Positions 5,230 to 5,284 of a stretch of 5,284 nt of DNA are shown piece by piece. Under the pieces are notes generated by a model that had not been told where the DNA came from, searched no databases, and was given only the letters and a program-made list of their open reading frames with translations. Within the stretch, counting starts at the first letter, position 1, and the number at the start of each line of letters is the position of its first letter. Origin of the DNA: an uncultured Lysobacteraceae bacterium (lineage in GTDB: Bacteria; Pseudomonadota; Gammaproteobacteria; Xanthomonadales; Xanthomonadaceae); contig CAMPJU010000115.1 in assembly GCA_946886995.1 (NCBI GenBank), positions 1-5,284 on the forward strand, in the 5' to 3' direction. Both the position numbers and the translations under genes were made by a program.

Positions 5230-5284
5230 GCCGGCTTAGCTCAGTTGGTAGAGCAACCGCCTTGTAAGCGGTAGGTCGTCAGTT
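5230..5284 (+). tRNA. tRNA-Thr (anticodon UGU), cut by the window end
   Basis: The first 55 nt of a tRNA are visible. The 5' acceptor strand is GCCGGCT (5230-5236), followed by T8 and A9. The D-stem is GCTC/GAGC with an 8-nt loop containing G18-G19. The anticodon stem ACCGC/GCGGT (5256-5260 and 5268-5272) is fully paired, with loop CTTGTAA; anticodon TGT at 5263-5265 reads ACA threonine codons (and possibly others by wobble). Then come a 5-nt variable loop, AGGTC, the T-stem 5' strand GTCAG and the first two T-loop bases. The missing 3' end should supply CTGAC and AGCCGGC. There is no sign of degeneration in the visible part. Confidence 0.95.

Noticed and set aside
1..5284. Mobile element, CRISPR, toxin-antitoxin, phage defence or novel biosynthetic system
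   Set aside because: All the sequence is accounted for by conserved housekeeping and signalling genes, with no terminal repeats, direct-repeat arrays, transposase motifs or compositional shift.

Overview
The window is chromosomal DNA of very high G+C content, with strong G/C bias at third codon positions, from a gammaproteobacterium. It is probably a member of the Xanthomonadaceae/Lysobacteraceae (Lysobacter, Luteimonas or Stenotrophomonas-like). That placement is an inference from the PhoP/PhoQ sequence features, the birA-coaX-SPOR order and the base composition; no search was run. There is no sign of a mobile element, phage, CRISPR array or foreign island. I read this as ordinary core genome, not an undescribed system, although several local details deserve a second look.

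Layout. Positions 1-1657 (+) hold the end of a PhoP-type response regulator and a complete PhoQ-type sensor kinase, a two-gene signalling unit. From the opposite side, a minus-strand pair runs toward them: a small secreted protein of unknown function (2709 to 2410) followed by an MtfA-family zinc peptidase (2397 to 1654). The phoQ and mtfA stop codons share the single palindrome CTAG at 1654-1657, inside a 30-nt hairpin that may terminate both transcripts. A 75-bp divergent spacer (2710-2784) separates the minus-strand pair from birA and carries an inverted repeat with a possible -10 element at each edge. Then come birA (biotin ligase/repressor), coaX (type III pantothenate kinase, overlapping birA by 4 bp) and a membrane-anchored SPOR-like protein, all on +. 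The window ends inside a tRNA-Thr(UGU) gene.

How the genes work together. PhoQ senses envelope conditions and phosphorylates PhoP. BirA attaches biotin to acetyl-CoA carboxylase and CoaX starts CoA synthesis, so both feed malonyl-CoA formation and fatty acid synthesis; the ATGA overlap suggests coupled translation. The SPOR-like protein probably acts at the cell envelope or septum. None of the visible start codons has a recognisable Shine-Dalgarno sequence. Two genes (birA and the SPOR gene) have a -10-like hexamer only 6-7 nt before ATG, which suggests leaderless transcripts. No gene-free stretch exceeds 300 bases.
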